A stretch of DNA of 64,000 nucleotides from Streptomyces sp. SUK 48 (GTDB lineage Bacteria > Actinomycetota > Actinomycetes > Streptomycetales > Streptomycetaceae), in NCBI RefSeq assembly GCF_009650765.1, contig NZ_CP045740.1, forward strand, positions 868,001-932,000, given 5' to 3'. Of the stretch, positions 8,838-18,825 are shown in pieces. Positions within the stretch are counted from its first letter, which is position 1; every line of letters begins with the position of its first letter. The position numbers were made by a program, and so were the translations under genes. The notes under the pieces were generated by a model that was given only the letters and a program-made list of their open reading frames with translations, had not been told where the DNA came from and made no database searches.

Positions 8838-9411
8838 GACGCCATTTCACTTGGTAAGTCGGCGATGACATATGAGGGTCGCAGCAATGGCGGTGAAGGC
8901 GAGGAAGTGTTCTGGCTTGCGCTCGTAACGGCGGTGGAGGCGTCGGCAGCCGGACAGCCAGGACACGGTCCGCTCCACGACCCAGCGGTGTGGGCCCAGG
9001 CGTTGGGACGACTCGACACCTTTGCGGGCGAGACGGTGCCGGATGCCGCGGGAAGCGAGCGATCGCCGCAGGTAGCGGTAGTCGTAGCCCTTGTCGCCAT
9101 GCAGCTTGCCGGGTCGTCGACGTCGCGGGCCGCGACGGGAGCGGATGGGCGGAATGCCGCGGACCAGCGGGATGAGAGCCTGGCTGTCGTGGAGGTTGGC
9201 GGCGGAGATACCGACCGACAGGGGCAGGCCCTGGCGGTCCACGATGAGGTGGATTTTCGATCCGGCTTTGCCACGGTCGGTCGGATTCGGTCCCGTCAGC
9301 TGCCCCCTTTGAGGGCCCGGACGCTGACGGAGTCGATCGCGCATCGCGACCAGTCCAGCCCGCCCCGGGCGCCGAGTTCGTCCAGGACCAGACGGTGGAG
9401 GTTGGCCCAGA
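8838..9411. mobile_element. IS5-family element, copy A truncated
   Basis: Repeats 6937-7510 at a constant offset of 1901 bases with only about three substitutions. It stops abruptly at 9411, inside the N-terminal frame of the transposase, losing the transposase start and right inverted repeat. The transposase remnant runs on the minus strand (C-terminal stop at 8847) with the same AAAGGGGGC site at 9302-9310. The breakpoint lies 6 bases from the left copy of the 84-bp island repeat. Confidence 0.85.
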
Positions 9412-9416
9412 TCAAA

Positions 9417-9500
9417 GTTCGCAGCACTTTGGACTCCTAGAAGACGGCTCCCTGCCAACTTTCTGCAGGTCAGGGGCGCTCCTCACTGTACATTGGCATG
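9417..9500 (+). repeat. left copy of 84-bp direct repeat, candidate att site
   Basis: Matches 42856-42939 in the same orientation over 84 bases without gaps, with 10 mismatches. The first 22 bases (beginning GTTCGCAGCACTTTGG) are identical, and a 20-base block beginning CTTTCTGCAGGTC is also identical. It bounds the island carrying the integrase at 41546-42682. No tRNA can be folded from it by eye. Whether it is a true attachment site is inferred from position and orientation. Confidence 0.6.
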
Positions 9501-9986
9501 CCTTCAGCTCGAAGACCTTCAGGAAAATCGTGCGTTGCTGTGACCAGGCTTGCTGCCTGCGTATTTCTGCGCCAGCAGGCTGCCGCGAGGCCACCGACTG
9601 GGCGCACGCGCGAGGAGCCGTACGGGACTGATGCTGAGTGGATGCTGACTTACCTGACGTCTCATCAGACATTTCGAGAGTCCGCGACATTGGGCCTGCT
9701 CGGGGGTTAATTCGATCCCGGCTCGCAGGCGAGTGCGAGAGCGGGAAGGGAGAGTCGACCAGCACGCTCCCCCACCACACGATCGACCGCTTCCGCATCA
9801 TTTCCCCTCTTCGCCATGCCAAGGCGCAGGGACAGTCGGGAGCTGGTCGCCACCGCCGTCCTGCACGGCCGCGTGCACGGCCCACCCTCCGGCAAGACCG
9901 TCCGGGCGGTGCTGACGACGCCGGTCGAAGCATTACGCACACGGCTTCACCCTCGCCCCGTCGCGGGCTCTGGAAGGGCTACCCAC
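9501..9986. other. no recognisable gene
   Basis: 486 bases between the left island repeat and the end of the CoiA-like remnant. Frames present are short and of shadow character. No promoter, RNA gene or repeat is recognised. Confidence 0.5.
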
Positions 9987-11025
9987 TCACCGCCGGTAAC
10001 GCCAGATCTGCCGCAACCGCAGAGCCTCCACGGCCCGATGAGTCTCGAGCTCCGCATCAGGGACGGGGTCCCGGCCGAGGCCGAGGCGCACCTGGCGATA
10101 GAGCTGGTGCGGGGCGGCTACAGAATTGTCGACCAGTGTGAACAGGAGCGGCTCGTCAGCCGGTGTGCCCCGATCCACCACGACAAGCAACGCGACCTGG
10201 TCGTCAGGGTGCAGGAACGGGAGCTGCCCACCCGCCCGAAACCGGAGGTCGCCCCAGCTCAGAGGAGTGCCGTCGGTGTGGGCCAGTTCTTCGAGGATAT
10301 GGCGGACCGTGGGGGCCAGCTTCTCGATCTTCTCGGCCAGCAGGCGGTCGTCTTTCGGTGGCTCGGCGGCGCGTCCCGTCCGCGCCGATGTGTTCCGCGA
10401 GGCGGCGGCCGCCTGGGCGGAGCGCTCGGCGGACCTTCGGTCCTCCAGCCTGCTCTGCCACCGCTCGACAAGCTTGGTTTCCGCGGCGGGCAGTGGTCGG
10501 GCGAGCTGATCGCGATGTTTCCCGATCTCGTCGAGCAGCCGCAGCAGGTCCTGGGTGGGCCGGTGCCCATGAGTCCGGTCCAGTTCACCGAGCAGGCGTC
10601 GGATCTTCCTGAGGTTCGGATCCTTCTTCTCGACCGACTTCGGTTCAAGAGCCTTGGCCGGTTTCGGGTCGGGAGCGACGGCCCGACGCTCCGCCCTGGC
10701 CGGGGTGACGGTAATGGGGCGGCCGATCAGACCGATGAGGAGGTCCAGGACGCGGTCGCCCTCTCCTAGCCAGTCACGGAGGGCCCTCCTCTGGGAGCGG
10801 ACTTCTTCGTACTGGCGGAGATGCTCTTCTTCAGCGAGTGACATGGGCCTTGACGAACAGGTGGTCGGCGCCGTCCGCGCTGTGGCTGGTCCGGTGGCAC
10901 TCCCCGCGACCGGGGTCGGCTTCGTGGGCGAAGTGACAGACCCTCGTCACATACCGTTTGGGACGCAGCGGTTTCCCGCAGCCGCCGAGCAGCGTGCCGC
11001 ACGCAGCGCCGAACCGTCGACACAT
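9987..11025 (-). pseudogene. CoiA-like nuclease gene, internally deleted remnant
   Basis: The segment from 11025 reads FGAACGTLLGGCGKPLRPKR, VCHFAHEADP, CHRTS and DHLFVKAHVT. This matches residues about 45-100 of the intact protein at 29764-32952 (zinc-ribbon-like part). From 10844 it jumps, in another frame, to EEEHLRQYEEVRSQRRALRDW, corresponding to residues about 560-590 of the intact copy, and continues in register to the C terminus (LRLRQIWRYRR). So some 450 residues, including the nuclease core, are missing and the frame is broken; the first ~45 residues are gone too. The C-terminal module alone (about 285 residues, ATG 10844) could still be translated. Confidence 0.75.
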
Positions 11026-11139
11026 GTTACTTCCGTGTCAACGCCTCCACGGGCGGCGGCAACTCGGTGACTCTGCGGGTCATCGCCCCCCTCTTGAACC
11101 GCAGTCCCCGCGTTTGGTTCCCTGCGACAGAGCCAAGCG

Positions 11140-14100
11140 CTACCGGGCGCGCCGGGTGGTGATGAGCTGACCGTTGTGGAGGCGGTGGTTGAGGTCGAGG
11201 CCGCTGTCGAGCATCGCGAGGACATCAAGGTGGCGGTCGGCGGGCACGGTCGCCACCCGGCGACGGTCGCGGCCGACGCGGATGGTCGGGTGGCGCTCGC
11301 TAGGCCGTGCGACGCTGACCGGGCCGTCGGGTGTCCCTGCTGCCAGCCGAGTTAGCGGGGTGGTGGCGGCGCGGTTGTCGAGGAGCTGGTTGATCGGGTC
11401 GGAGGGGGTTCGGACGTAGTCGAGGAGGTCCTGGACCTCGTAGTCGTTCGCCTCGTACTGCCGTGTCCAGCCGTCGATGTGGTGCTGGGCGGTCCACTGC
11501 CGCAGGCCGGCCGACCGGTGCCCCAGGCGGGCGGCGTCGCGGCCGAGGAGGTGGGCGATGTGTCGGGAGGTGATGCCGGAGGTGAGCAGGGTCAGGGCCT
11601 GCTCAGTGTCGACGCCGTGGCGGATGTGCCAGGCGGTGTGCATGTTGAGCCTGGGTGTGCCGGGAGAGAGCACGGGGCTGGTGTTGACCAGGATGATGAG
11701 GGCGCCGACGGTCCAGCTCAGGGAGTGCCCGAAGGCGGTGCTGATGTTGCGTACCGCCTGTTCGAGCGCCCACCCGGCAGCGACGCCGGGCTGCCAGGAA
11801 CGGGCGAGGTCGGGGATCATGGTGCCGGAGATCCACTCGCGGAGCGCGGGGGCGATCGGGACGTTCATCTGTGTGCCCCGTGTCTCCTTGTCCTTGAAGC
11901 TCCAGGTCTTGGTGACCTCCGGGACGTGGGCGAGTAGACGGTCGAAGATGTGGTGCTCGGTGAGGAAGTCGAGGGTGCGTTGCAGCGACCATTCCTCCGG
12001 TTCGGCGAGCTGGTTGCCTCCGATGGCGTCGTCCACCGTGTGCCGGTCGAGCAGCACGGCCAACTGGTTCGCGAGCCAGTCGAGATAGCGGGCCGACCCC
12101 AGGCTGGTGCCGGTGGCGGCCCACCGGCCGGCCTGGGCCGGGTCGGTGGTCTCGAACACGGTGGCAACCTTGTCCGCGAGGGTGAGCCACCGGCTGGTTT
12201 GCCGCCCGTTGCCTCTCTGGGACAGGGCAAACAGTGCGTCCAGGGCGTCGATGGGATTGCCCTGCGGCGTCGGTGAGGAAGCGTGGAGCTGCAGGACGAG
12301 CCAGACGAAAGAGGCGAAGTCTGCGGCGATACCATCCGCCAGCGCGAAGACTCCGTCAGCGTCCTGTCGCAGGGTGTCCTCGGCGTCAGCGAGTGCGGTC
12401 AGGGCCTCGTCGGTCAGCAGTGCGGAAACGACGCGCAACTGCTCCGGGTCGGGGTTGAGGGAGTCGAACTCGTCGGGGCGGGGCGGGTAGGGGCGGGTCA
12501 GGAAGATCCACCCCTCGCTCTCCCGACCGGCCCGCCCGGCGCGGCCGATGGCGTTGAGGAGCTCGGCGGGGGACAGGGTGCGCTGGCCGTCGTAGGTGAG
12601 CGGGTCGCCGTCGACCTTGTGGTGGATGATGACGGTGCGCACGGGCAGGTTGACGCCGTCGGTGAGGGTGCTGGTGCTGGCGATCGCCAGGAGCTCGTTG
12701 CGACGCAGCGCGCCCTCGACGGCGTGCAGGACATCCTCGGGTAGGGCGCCGTGGTGGTAGGCGACGCCGTGCCGGGTGCAGCGCACTAGCGGGTGTTCCG
12801 TGCCAAGCGTGTCGGCGAGGTAGTCGGTCAGAGCCTCGGCTTCGGGCCGCTCGGGCAGGCACTCGGCGATGGCGAGTGCCGCGTCACGGGCTGCCCGCCG
12901 GGTGCCGACGACCATCAGCACGCTGCCGACCGCAGTGAGTTCCGCGGCGCCAGCGGCGAAGACTTGGTAGTCGGCGATCCCGCCTGGCAGACGGGTCCGC
13001 GCGTTCCACCGGCCTGCGGAGCCGGCGAAGCGCCGCGTGCCCACCTCTCCGGTAGTCAGTCGGGCGATGGCGGACGAGGCGGTCGGCCGGACATCGAGGA
13101 GGGTCTCGACAGGCACGGTGGCGAGCACCGGCGAGGCATGCTTTGCCGTCGGTCGCCGCTCCGTCAACTCGGCCTGCTCCGCCATGAGGTTCGGATACAT
13201 GAGCCCGTGCATCCGGCGCGGGCCCCGCCAGGTGTCCGTGAAGTAGACCTCCCGTTCGGGGCGCTCCGGGTCGAGCCACGAGGCGATGTCGCCCTTATTG
13301 CCGACCGCCGCGGACAGCAGCACGAGTCGGATGTCCCTGCGAGCCTGCAGCAGCGTGAGCAGGCTCTCCAGCACGAAGCCGCGCCGCCCCTGGCCCAGGT
13401 GGTGGGCCTCGTCGACGACGACCAGCCCGACCTCCGCCAGTGCTTCGCCAGGGTGGTTGCGGATCATGTGCATGAGCCGCTCCGGGGTGACGATCTCCAC
13501 GTCCCCACCGTCCGGCTGGGCCGAGGAGGTCCAGGTACCCAGCGGAAAATCCGGTTGCTCTGCAGCCAGGCGCCGCCCGAGCACCCGCAGCCGGCCCCGC
13601 AGTGTCCCGCGCATCTCCCGCCCCAGGCTGCGCATCGGCGACACGTACACCACGCGCCCGGGGCGCTGCGCCAGGTGCGAGCAGATCACCAGCTGCGCCA
13701 TCAGCGTCTTGCCCGCGCTGGTCGGTACACTGATCAGGCTTCGAGACGTCGCGGGGTCGAGCGGATTGCCGCGCTTGAGCATCAGGAGCTGGCGCTGCGG
13801 CGGCCAGAGCGTCATCACTGGCGGCTCCGACAGTGCGAAGCTCCGCGACACTGCCCGGGGAGTGCCCGGGGGGAGCAGTTGGTACAGGCTGCTGGCCGCC
13901 ATCTCCCCGCTCAGCTGGTACAGATGCGCGGCAACCCACCGCGCGAGCCGGTCGCCCCGGCCGGCCGCCTGCGTCATCACGTCCCGCAGCAGCCGCTGCG
14001 CCGCCAACAGATCCCGTTCCTCGCCCACTGCCAGGAACTGGTACAGGTGGAAGACGGCCTCCACAACGGCCTCTGCGGGCCCGTACATGGTCCCCGCCAG

Positions 14101-14649
14101 GGACTCGCGGCGCATCATTGCCCTCACCCCACGCAGCTGCCGCCCCCACGCACGCAGCGCCCGGCCCAGCTCCGGTCGGTCGAAGCCGAGAAAGATGACG
14201 CCGGCCTCTACTGCCAGGGTGCCGATGTGCCCGCGCAGTTCACCGGTGATGTCAACGAGAGCGTGGACCTGCCGGTAGACGGCGGTGGCGTTCGGGTCCT
14301 GCTCGCTGCGCCGGTATCCGGCTTGGGCGGCGAAGGCGATCTGGAGCCGCTCAGCCTCGGGTCTGCGTTCGTCGCCCAGGGCGAGGTCCATCAGGTGCGC
14401 GCTTGTGGCGAAGGCTCGCCGCACCTGCACCGCTTCGTAGCCAGGAGTCTCCGGGGCGAGCGCCGCGAGCCCGTGCAGGTACCACGCCGTGGCGAGGGTC
14501 TCGTCCTCGATCTCCCGCTCACCGCGGAAGGCCGCGACCTCTAGCTCGGTCATCGCCGCCAGCAGGTCCCGTGCGCTGGGCAGCACCCCGCCTGCCCGGT
14601 GCTCGCCGAGCGCGGACGCGAGTACCTCCAGGTCTAGAGTGCGCTCCAC
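11140..14649 (-). CDS. Ski2-like DEAD/DEAH-box helicase (HamB-like)
   Basis: 1169 residues. The start GTG 14649 has AGGAGG close upstream and overlaps the end of the preceding nuclease gene by 16 bases, implying coupled translation. About 300 N-terminal residues are helical and of no known family. The helicase core follows: Walker A VPTSAGKT, then VVYVSPMRSLGREM (Ia), VTPERL, VVVDEAHH (II) and LLSAAVGN (III). The second RecA domain has STSTLTDGVNLP and the arginine-rich motif VI NAIGRAGRAGR. This core is of the Ski2/Hel308/Lhr type. The nuclease-helicase pairing resembles Hachiman (HamA-HamB). It would be an ATP-driven translocase acting with the upstream nuclease on foreign DNA. Confidence 0.85.
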   Translation of the reverse strand: MERTLDLEVLASALGEHRAGGVLPSARDLLAAMTELEVAAFRGEREIEDETLATAWYLHGLAALAPETPGYEAVQVRRAFATSAHLMDLALGDERRPEAERLQIAFAAQAGYRRSEQDPNATAVYRQVHALVDITGELRGHIGTLAVEAGVIFLGFDRPELGRALRAWGRQLRGVRAMMRRESLAGTMYGPAEAVVEAVFHLYQFLAVGEERDLLAAQRLLRDVMTQAAGRGDRLARWVAAHLYQLSGEMAASSLYQLLPPGTPRAVSRSFALSEPPVMTLWPPQRQLLMLKRGNPLDPATSRSLISVPTSAGKTLMAQLVICSHLAQRPGRVVYVSPMRSLGREMRGTLRGRLRVLGRRLAAEQPDFPLGTWTSSAQPDGGDVEIVTPERLMHMIRNHPGEALAEVGLVVVDEAHHLGQGRRGFVLESLLTLLQARRDIRLVLLSAAVGNKGDIASWLDPERPEREVYFTDTWRGPRRMHGLMYPNLMAEQAELTERRPTAKHASPVLATVPVETLLDVRPTASSAIARLTTGEVGTRRFAGSAGRWNARTRLPGGIADYQVFAAGAAELTAVGSVLMVVGTRRAARDAALAIAECLPERPEAEALTDYLADTLGTEHPLVRCTRHGVAYHHGALPEDVLHAVEGALRRNELLAIASTSTLTDGVNLPVRTVIIHHKVDGDPLTYDGQRTLSPAELLNAIGRAGRAGRESEGWIFLTRPYPPRPDEFDSLNPDPEQLRVVSALLTDEALTALADAEDTLRQDADGVFALADGIAADFASFVWLVLQLHASSPTPQGNPIDALDALFALSQRGNGRQTSRWLTLADKVATVFETTDPAQAGRWAATGTSLGSARYLDWLANQLAVLLDRHTVDDAIGGNQLAEPEEWSLQRTLDFLTEHHIFDRLLAHVPEVTKTWSFKDKETRGTQMNVPIAPALREWISGTMIPDLARSWQPGVAAGWALEQAVRNISTAFGHSLSWTVGALIILVNTSPVLSPGTPRLNMHTAWHIRHGVDTEQALTLLTSGITSRHIAHLLGRDAARLGHRSAGLRQWTAQHHIDGWTRQYEANDYEVQDLLDYVRTPSDPINQLLDNRAATTPLTRLAAGTPDGPVSVARPSERHPTIRVGRDRRRVATVPADRHLDVLAMLDSGLDLNHRLHNGQLITTRRAR

Positions 14650-15554
14650 ACGTACCTCCTCACGTCCTTCGCGAAGTCTTCAAGATCCTCGATCGCCACC
14701 ACTACGCCCTGCAGCGCGCCCGGGTGGGTGTGGGTGGTGAAGTGCTGGTGCGAGCGCTCGAAAGCCGTGTCCGGGATGTATTCGGCGTCGAGAGCGATGC
14801 TGACCCCGCCGTTCCCCGACGCCTTCGCGTCCACCCATTGCCGAGCTATTGAGGCAACGAACTCCCGGGTATCGGGGGCCAGCTCCCGGCCTCCCCACGA
14901 GATCTGACCCAGGTACCGCGCCCCCCAAGTGTTCAACTGCTGCCATGCCTTGCGGATCGTGTCGCTCGGTTTCGTCTTTTCCGCGGTGAATTTCTTCATC
15001 TCCCACAACCGGAAGACGAACCCCAGCTCGCTGCCGGGTACTCGGTGGATCACCAGCCCGTCCGGCCCGCTGTCCGTCACCGTCGATGAGGGCGGGTCCA
15101 GGATCTCCACGCTGCGCCCCGGCTCGGGGGGAAGGTCGCGGATGGAGAGATACCAGAGCCACTCGCCTACGTAGCCGGTAATGCCGGTGGTGTCGTTGGC
15201 CTCGAATACCGGGCCGGCGTAGAGCAGGACGTGGGCGCGATCGGGGCCGGTCAGCGGGGTGCCGGCCAGGGCGCTGTCGCGCCAGAGCCGGTATGCGAGA
15301 TCGTCCAGGTCGGTGCGGGCCCGCATGATCTCGTCGGCGATGATCCAGGCTGCCGCATCAAGGTCCTCGGGCTCCTGCCCGATGGTTACCACCAAGTCCC
15401 ACGGGCACACCTGTCCGATGCCGCGGCTCTCCCGCTGAGTGAAGTCCACAAGGCGGCCTCCGGCGGCCCGGGCGCGCTCCATGGCCTGCAGTGCGGGTAT
15501 CGACACCCGTCCCCGCCCCCGCTCCTGACTCGGTGCCGAGCCCCGCGGCAACAC
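14634..15554 (-). CDS. PD-(D/E)XK nuclease-like protein (HamA-like)
   Basis: 306 residues from GTG 15554; GTG 15506 and ATG 15482 are possible later starts. Residues about 165-200 show a PD-(D/E)XK-like core: an Asp in GPDGLVIHR, then after about 20 residues the strand FRLWEMKKF, with the E-x-K catalytic pair, followed by a helix (TIRKAWQQL). The C-terminal part has no known motif. The gene overlaps the Ski2-like helicase gene. A small nuclease before a large Ski2-type helicase is the layout of Hachiman systems; I cannot show by eye that it belongs to the HamA family itself. Confidence 0.65.
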   Translation of the reverse strand: MLPRGSAPSQERGRGRVSIPALQAMERARAAGGRLVDFTQRESRGIGQVCPWDLVVTIGQEPEDLDAAAWIIADEIMRARTDLDDLAYRLWRDSALAGTPLTGPDRAHVLLYAGPVFEANDTTGITGYVGEWLWYLSIRDLPPEPGRSVEILDPPSSTVTDSGPDGLVIHRVPGSELGFVFRLWEMKKFTAEKTKPSDTIRKAWQQLNTWGARYLGQISWGGRELAPDTREFVASIARQWVDAKASGNGGVSIALDAEYIPDTAFERSHQHFTTHTHPGALQGVVVAIEDLEDFAKDVRRYVWSAL

Positions 15555-15710
15555 GGATCACCCTACCCAGCAAAATCTGGTCTGTGAGGGCGGATACTGC
15601 ATGAGCGTGGCCGCGGCCCTGGGCGCGGCGGCCACCGGCCGTATGGCACAGCGACTGAACGGTCATGATCAGCGATGGCTACCCACCGTCACCACCGAAT
15701 ACGGCCAGAG

Positions 15711-18700
15711 CTACATTTCGAACAGTTGCAGCTGCCCTTCAGTGTCGACGTCGAGTGCCCCCAACTCCAAGTTCGGCACAGGCTGTTCCACCGGCGATGC
15801 GTCCTGCGCATCATCCACATCGTCTGAAGCGCCGGATTGGACCGCGGCCCCTGTGTCTCCCGTTTCCGCCTCGTCGTCCTTCGGTGTCGGCAGTACGTAC
15901 TCCTGTGCCAGGCCGGCCAGGTGAAGTGGCAGGGGCAGGGCAAGGGCCTGATCGTAGTCCGGGGGCTGGCGCAGAATATGGGTGAGAAGTGCGAGGGAGC
16001 TCGGGTCGTCGCCGTCGTCCCGATGGCAACCGACGACGGCGATCTCCAGTAGCCCCGGCATCCAGCCCGCCTGGCCGGTGTCGATGGTGGGTTCACCCTT
16101 GCGCTTGCCCTGAGCGATCGGCCGGGGCGAGAGCTTGTCGGCGGTCACCGCCGCGTGCTTGAACTGCACGGGCTTGGCCGTCGTGCTGAAGAACACGCGG
16201 GCGTCTTCAGCGGCATCCTCTGGCACCCACAAGCCCTGCTGGATGCCGTTCGCCTTGCCCTCCGGGGCTCTCCCCCACCACTGCGGAGTCTCGTTCCGGG
16301 CGCCTGCGCGGACCCGGACCATCCGCAGATCGGGGTCGAGGCGACGAGCCGGGGCGAGGCCGTCCTGCAGGCGATCCCGTTCGATCCGGCCGTCCTGGAG
16401 CCAGGTCCAGTGCGAGCGGGCGTTGTGGGCCTCGGCGAACAGGACGGTTGGTGCGGTGCGCAGGGAGGCACGCAGACCCTGAAGCCACTCGGCGGCCTCA
16501 CGGCGCTGCCGTTCGCGTTCTTGGTAGCGTTTCGGGCGCTCAGTTCCACTTTCCGTCTGCACCTCAGAGGCGTCGGCCTCGTCGTCCTGTGAGCCGCGCT
16601 GGCTGGGCAGAACAGGCTTGACCTCAGCTTTTGTGGTCAGCCTCAGCAGGAGTTCGGGGTAAGGGACCCAGGCGCCTGCGCCGGAGCGTGCCTCGGGGTC
16701 CCAGCCTTCGACACGGGCCGCGTCGGTGCCGGCCGGATCGGGGGTGATCATGACGCCGACCGGGAGGTACGCGGCCCAGCGATTCCGGGTCGTACGATTC
16801 TTACGGACCATCCACAGTGCGGCATGCCGCAGTCCGTAGGGCAGTCCGTCGTCCTCGGCGAGCCGGGGGAGGGTGCGCGCGCCGAGCTGCCGCAGGCCGT
16901 CGTTCCAGGCACTTAGCGTGCGGTGCCGCAGGCTGGACGCTGTTTCCGCGCCCTTGCCGTTCTCGTCGCCTGCTTCGGGCACCGTGGTGAACTGTGTGAC
17001 GAAGCCTGCCTTGGCACAGCCGAGTCGCATGGCGAACTTCGGGTCGTGCAGTCTGCTTGGATATGATGCGACGCGGCCGATCTCTACAAGAGCGAGGGCT
17101 GGCGCGGCGGTGGTGCGTTCCGCGGCCAGCCACTGTGCGGCGCTGTCGCGGCGGGCCACTGTCGCGGCGGTCACCTGAACGTCCTTGATATGGGTGCCGG
17201 TGGGCAGGTCGAGCGGGGCAAGGAGGCTGTCGGCGGTACGGTCACTGAGCGCGACGAGTGGGCGCATGCAGCGGACCCGCACGGTCAGCTCCGGAGCGGA
17301 CCACTCGTGCACGACCGGTGCGCCGGCCGTGGCGTCGTCGTACTGCTGTGCGGTGAAGGACCCGCCGTCGCCCTTGAGGCCCAGAAGCTCGCCGAGGGAG
17401 GCCAAAGCGGCGTCGCGCAGCCGCGGTGACTGCCACAGCAGCCGTGCATCAAGCACGGGAGCGCCGCCCTGGCGCGCTACGCCGTCGAGAGCGTCCAGCG
17501 CGTAGGCCGTCGCCATCCGGCGCTGAGCACACCGTTCCGCTTCGACCGTCTCCTTGTCGCCCTTGGGGATGTTCGCGGGCGTGCCCCGATCGATCAGCGA
17601 GAGGTCCGGGGCGCGGCGCAGTTCGGACGTGAGGGCGCCTTCCGCCCAGGCTGTGAGCTGTGAGAGCTGGTGTGCCATGAAGCCGGGGCCTACGTCGTGC
17701 CGACCCATAGCGGTGCGGTACAGAATGCCGGCTCGGGCATCGTCGCGCAGCCAGGACGCGGGGTCGGTCAGGATCGCGTCGGCGTCAGGGAAGGGCTCGC
17801 CCAGGGGCAGTCCGGCGAGCATCGCTGCGGGGCCGCCCGCGCGCCACCGGTCGGCGAAGTCGCCCTTCTCGCCCAGCTCCTTGTCCCAGTAGCGCTCCAG
17901 AGCGGCGACGGCGAACCGCTCGCTGCGGGGCGTGCCCGGCAGGAACGGCCTGCGCGGACGCAGCAGGACGGTGGTGCTCGCACCCCACGGGAGGCGCAAC
18001 CGACCCGTCTTGGCGTTGGTACGAGTGGCCCAGCGACGAACCGACCAGCGGAGGTTGAAGCGCGGCAGCGGGTCGAACGGCACGGTCTGGAGCGTGATCG
18101 ACAGCGTCACCGACCACCAGGAGTCCTGCTTCTCGTCCGGCCCGGGGAACCGGATCGGTTCGGAGACGAGTTGGGCACCCTGGTCACGTGGTCCACGTGG
18201 CATGGCCCGGAAGATGAGCTGCCCACCGTCGTACGGGTACGGGCCTAGCGCGAGGATCCGCCGGGCCAGCCAGTCGGGGCTGAGGCTGTACTGGTGCGGT
18301 GACGGACGTGCGGTGCCGCCATTGGTCGGGACGTCACGCGGCAAAAGTTCATGGTGGACGGTCTCCCAGCGCGGCGGATGGGCGGCCAGTTCTGCGATCG
18401 TCTCCTTCAGCAGGCCGCGGTACTCGGGCTCGGGCCGCAAGTCACGCAGCCAGTGCTTGAGCACGGTGTCCAGGACGGGGCCGGGGAGCGGGTCGGGGAG
18501 GTCGGCGGGCGCACACAGCCAGTGGGCTGGCGCGCCCGGGTCACGGTCGTGGAAGGGGCGTGGCAGCGCGAGGACGTCGGGTGCGAAAGCCTGCAGGACC
18601 TGTTCCAGGCGCCAGGTGGGTGCTGTCTTCCACGGCTCCTTGCCCGCTGCCACCCGGGACGCGTTGCACAGAGTCAGGACGGCGTCCCGCCACTGCTCGG

Positions 18701-18794
18701 GGAAGGGCAGGACGCGATAGGGCACGGTGTGAGAGGCCAAGGCGTCGGCCGGGCGCCAGGCCGTGGTGCGGGCGGAGCGATAGACGGGTGGCAT
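15711..18794 (-). CDS. pPIWI-RE family protein (bacterial PIWI-like)
   Basis: 1027 residues from ATG 18794 with GAGGAG 9 bases upstream. The N-terminal ~550 residues match the character of the pPIWI_RE X module (opening AWRPADALASHTVPYRVLPFP). The C-terminal part is the RNase H/PIWI-like domain: TVLFAEAHNARSHWTWLQDG at about residue 780 and VRVRAGARNETPQWWG at about 825-840. That last strand carries the paired Arg and Glu that name the RE family. pPIWI-RE proteins are predicted nucleic-acid-guided conflict effectors that occur with a DinG-type helicase and a REase, which are exactly the two genes upstream here. The low-complexity acidic tail is a linker. Confidence 0.85.
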   Translation of the reverse strand: MPPVYRSARTTAWRPADALASHTVPYRVLPFPEQWRDAVLTLCNASRVAAGKEPWKTAPTWRLEQVLQAFAPDVLALPRPFHDRDPGAPAHWLCAPADLPDPLPGPVLDTVLKHWLRDLRPEPEYRGLLKETIAELAAHPPRWETVHHELLPRDVPTNGGTARPSPHQYSLSPDWLARRILALGPYPYDGGQLIFRAMPRGPRDQGAQLVSEPIRFPGPDEKQDSWWSVTLSITLQTVPFDPLPRFNLRWSVRRWATRTNAKTGRLRLPWGASTTVLLRPRRPFLPGTPRSERFAVAALERYWDKELGEKGDFADRWRAGGPAAMLAGLPLGEPFPDADAILTDPASWLRDDARAGILYRTAMGRHDVGPGFMAHQLSQLTAWAEGALTSELRRAPDLSLIDRGTPANIPKGDKETVEAERCAQRRMATAYALDALDGVARQGGAPVLDARLLWQSPRLRDAALASLGELLGLKGDGGSFTAQQYDDATAGAPVVHEWSAPELTVRVRCMRPLVALSDRTADSLLAPLDLPTGTHIKDVQVTAATVARRDSAAQWLAAERTTAAPALALVEIGRVASYPSRLHDPKFAMRLGCAKAGFVTQFTTVPEAGDENGKGAETASSLRHRTLSAWNDGLRQLGARTLPRLAEDDGLPYGLRHAALWMVRKNRTTRNRWAAYLPVGVMITPDPAGTDAARVEGWDPEARSGAGAWVPYPELLLRLTTKAEVKPVLPSQRGSQDDEADASEVQTESGTERPKRYQERERQRREAAEWLQGLRASLRTAPTVLFAEAHNARSHWTWLQDGRIERDRLQDGLAPARRLDPDLRMVRVRAGARNETPQWWGRAPEGKANGIQQGLWVPEDAAEDARVFFSTTAKPVQFKHAAVTADKLSPRPIAQGKRKGEPTIDTGQAGWMPGLLEIAVVGCHRDDGDDPSSLALLTHILRQPPDYDQALALPLPLHLAGLAQEYVLPTPKDDEAETGDTGAAVQSGASDDVDDAQDASPVEQPVPNLELGALDVDTEGQLQLFEM

Positions 18795-18825
18795 GGGACG
18801 GCTCCTCGCGAGCAGAGTCGGGAAG

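Noticed and set aside
12793..14544. A 583-codon + strand frame inside the helicase gene
   Set aside because: Antisense shadow of the Ski2-like helicase; no motif or ribosome site.
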